DNA of 21,808 nucleotides from UBA12151 sp964600645 (GTDB lineage Bacteria > Patescibacteriota > Minisyncoccia > Moranbacterales > UBA9337). Below, in pieces: positions 20,265 to 21,808 of this stretch (position 1 is the stretch's first letter; every line of letters starts with the position of its first letter). Both the position numbers and the translations under genes were made by a program. The notes beneath the pieces were generated by a model that worked only from the letters and a program-made list of their open reading frames with translations, was not told the DNA's origin and ran no database searches. The stretch spans positions 1 to 21,808 of the forward strand of contig CAZRJL010000011.1 in the NCBI GenBank assembly GCA_964600645.1, written 5' to 3'.

Positions 20265-21808
20265 ATGGGAAAAGTATTGGGAATCGATTTGGGAACAACC
20301 AACAGTGCGATGTCGGTGGTGGAAGGTGGCAGTCCGGTTATTGTCGAAAACAAGGAAGGCGTCCGAACCACTCCTTCGATGATTGCGATGTCAAAAACCA
20401 ACGAGAGATTGGTCGGGCTTTTGGCAAAGCGTCAGGCCGTCACTAATCCTGAGAACACTTTGTTTTCTATTAAGCGTTTAATCGGACGGCATTTTGATGA
20501 TCCGGAGGTGGCGCGGGATATGAAAACTATGCCGTACAAGATTGTCAAGGCCGGAGAAGGTGTGAAGATTTTGATGGGAGGCAAGGAATATACTCCGCAG
20601 GAAATTTCTGCAATGGTACTGGGCAAATTGAAAGCGGATGCGGAGGAAAAATTGGGTCAATCAATTACGGAAGCGGTCATCACCGTGCCGGCATATTTTG
20701 ACGACTCACAAAGAAAGGCGACGATTGAAGCTGGAGAAATCGCCGGACTCAAAGTTCTTCGCATCATCAATGAACCGACAGCGGCGGCGCTCGCGTATGG
20801 TTTCAATAAAAAGAAAGACGAAAAAATTGCAGTTTATGATCTTGGAGGTGGAACTTTTGATATTTCCATTTTGGAAGTTTCCGAAGACACCGTGGAAGTA
20901 AAATCGACCAATGGCGACACTCATTTAGGAGGAGACGATTTTGACCAGGTTTTGATTCATTGGATTATTGATGAATTCAAGAAGCAAGAAGGCGTGGATT
21001 TGAGCAAAGATCCTTTGGCGCTTCAGCGCATCAAAGAATCGGCGGAAAAAGCCAAAATCGAACTTTCCACTGCGATGGAAACTGAAATCAACCAGCCCTT
21101 CATCACTGCTGACGCAAGCGGACCGAAACATTTGGTAATGAAAATCACTCGCGCGAAATTGGAAGAGTTGGTTGGCGATTTGGTAGAAAAAACTTTGCAG
21201 CCAACCAAGAAAGCTTTGGAAGATGCTAAACTTTCCGTATCCGATATTAATGAAGTCGTGCTAGTTGGAGGAATGACTAGAATGCCCTTGGTTTTGCAGA
21301 CTGTGGAAAAATTCTTCGGCAAGAAGCCAAACATTTCAGTGAATCCCGATGAAGTGGTAGCGATGGGAGCGGCGATTCAGGGAGGAGTTTTGCAAGGCGA
21401 TGTGAAAGATGTCCTTTTGCTGGATGTCACTCCTTTGACTTTGGGAATTGAAACTATGGGAGGAATTCGAACTCCGCTAATTGAAAGAAATACAACTATT
21501 CCGGCAACCAAGTCGCAAACATTTTCCACCGCCGTGGACAATCAGCCATCGGTGGAAATCCATGTTTTGCAAGGTGAGCGAGAAATGGCAGCTGATAATA
21601 AAACTCTCGGCAGATTTATTTTGGACGGTATTCCACCATCTCCAAGAGGCATTCCTCAAGTTGAAGTTTCTTTTGATATTAATGCTAATGGTGTTCTGTC
21701 GGTGAAAGCTAAGGACAAAGCTACCGGTAAGGAGCAATCCATTCGCATTGAAGCATCAACCGGACTTTCCAAGGATGAAATCGAGAAGATGAAAAAAGAC
21801 GCTGAAGC
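20265..21808 (+). CDS. dnaK: Chaperone protein DnaK (Hsp70), 3' end outside the window
   Basis: 514 codons are visible and the frame is open at the right edge. Start ATG 20265 (MGKVLGIDLGTTNSAM). Hsp70 signatures: IDLGTTNS phosphate-binding loop, NEPTAAALAYGF, VYDLGGGTFDIS, VVLVGGMTRMPLV, then the substrate-binding domain with LLLDVTPLTLGIETMGG, the linker (DVLLLD) and the beta-sandwich TIPATKSQTFSTAVDNQPSVEIHVLQGER. ATP-driven folding chaperone, cytoplasmic, stimulated by DnaJ and by the GrpE part of the gene before it. The first motif lacks the usual C/V after NS (NSAMSVV). About 225 bp separate it from grpE; this gap holds two hairpins and the candidate minus-strand RNA. Regulation by CIRCE would be through read-through, as no second CIRCE is seen here. 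Confidence 0.97.
   Translation, partial: MGKVLGIDLGTTNSAMSVVEGGSPVIVENKEGVRTTPSMIAMSKTNERLVGLLAKRQAVTNPENTLFSIKRLIGRHFDDPEVARDMKTMPYKIVKAGEGVKILMGGKEYTPQEISAMVLGKLKADAEEKLGQSITEAVITVPAYFDDSQRKATIEAGEIAGLKVLRIINEPTAAALAYGFNKKKDEKIAVYDLGGGTFDISILEVSEDTVEVKSTNGDTHLGGDDFDQVLIHWIIDEFKKQEGVDLSKDPLALQRIKESAEKAKIELSTAMETEINQPFITADASGPKHLVMKITRAKLEELVGDLVEKTLQPTKKALEDAKLSVSDINEVVLVGGMTRMPLVLQTVEKFFGKKPNISVNPDEVVAMGAAIQGGVLQGDVKDVLLLDVTPLTLGIETMGGIRTPLIERNTTIPATKSQTFSTAVDNQPSVEIHVLQGEREMAADNKTLGRFILDGIPPSPRGIPQVEVSFDINANGVLSVKAKDKATGKEQSIRIEASTGLSKDEIEKMKKDAE

Noticed and set aside
1..21808. Alternative genetic code with UGA as glycine
   Set aside because: UGA ends several intact genes at the expected lengths, and RF2, which reads UGA, is present with its UGA-dependent frameshift.
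1..21808. CRISPR array, prophage, toxin-antitoxin or transposase gene
   Set aside because: No regularly spaced direct repeats and no cas, phage, transposase or toxin-antitoxin proteins were recognised on either strand.

Overview
The window is an AT-rich bacterial chromosome segment. The gene set and gene style fit a Candidate Phyla Radiation (Patescibacteria, Parcubacteria/Moranbacteria-like) genome: many genes start without a clear ribosome binding site, HrcA is short, the tRNA has no encoded CCA, a four-helix-bundle (23S IVP family) gene and a stand-alone GIY-YIG ORF are present, and the intergenic spaces are rich in palindromic repeats. The assignment is an inference from content; there is no rRNA here to prove it. 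UGA is an ordinary stop (it ends ftsX, the RluF-like gene, the first GT2 gene and GIY-YIG), so the UGA=Gly codes of Gracilibacteria/Absconditabacteria do not apply. All clear protein genes are on the + strand.

Layout. 1-3.9 kb: the 3' part of a very large repetitive parallel beta-helix surface protein, then a four-helix-bundle gene lying between two 57-bp copies of the beta-helix gene's 3' end. 3.9-8.3 kb: a ZIP metal transporter, prfB (RF2) with the programmed +1 frameshift, ftsE-ftsX, and a coiled-coil protein. 8.3-9.24 kb: a long gene-free segment with a near-consensus promoter, many stable hairpins, a GC-rich core and a strong terminator, best read as an unidentified large structured RNA. 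9.24-12.3 kb: tRNA-Gln(CUG), an RluF-like pseudouridine synthase, a repeat-rich gap, glyA, and a GIY-YIG gene that looks like an insertion into a palindrome. 12.3-17.1 kb: a surface-polysaccharide block (rfbA-type nucleotidyltransferase, two GT2 and one GT-B glycosyltransferase, galU). 17.1-18.3 kb: a membrane protein with a possible GAF-like domain, and a KhpA-type KH protein. 18.3 kb to the end: the heat-shock operon, with a perfect CIRCE operator, hrcA, an unusual NUDIX-GrpE fusion, a candidate antisense-oriented small RNA with an anti-Shine-Dalgarno loop, and dnaK running off the right edge.

How the genes work together. CIRCE/HrcA should control hrcA and the NUDIX-GrpE gene, and perhaps dnaK by read-through. 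rfbA and galU would supply dTDP-glucose and UDP-glucose to the neighbouring glycosyltransferases. FtsE/FtsX act in cell division and wall remodelling.

Most interesting signals: the NUDIX-GrpE fusion, the 8.3-9.2 kb structured RNA with mutually exclusive helices, the GIY-YIG insertion with an apparent 10-bp target duplication, the grpE-dnaK small RNA, and a family of three related palindromic elements placed directly before start codons.
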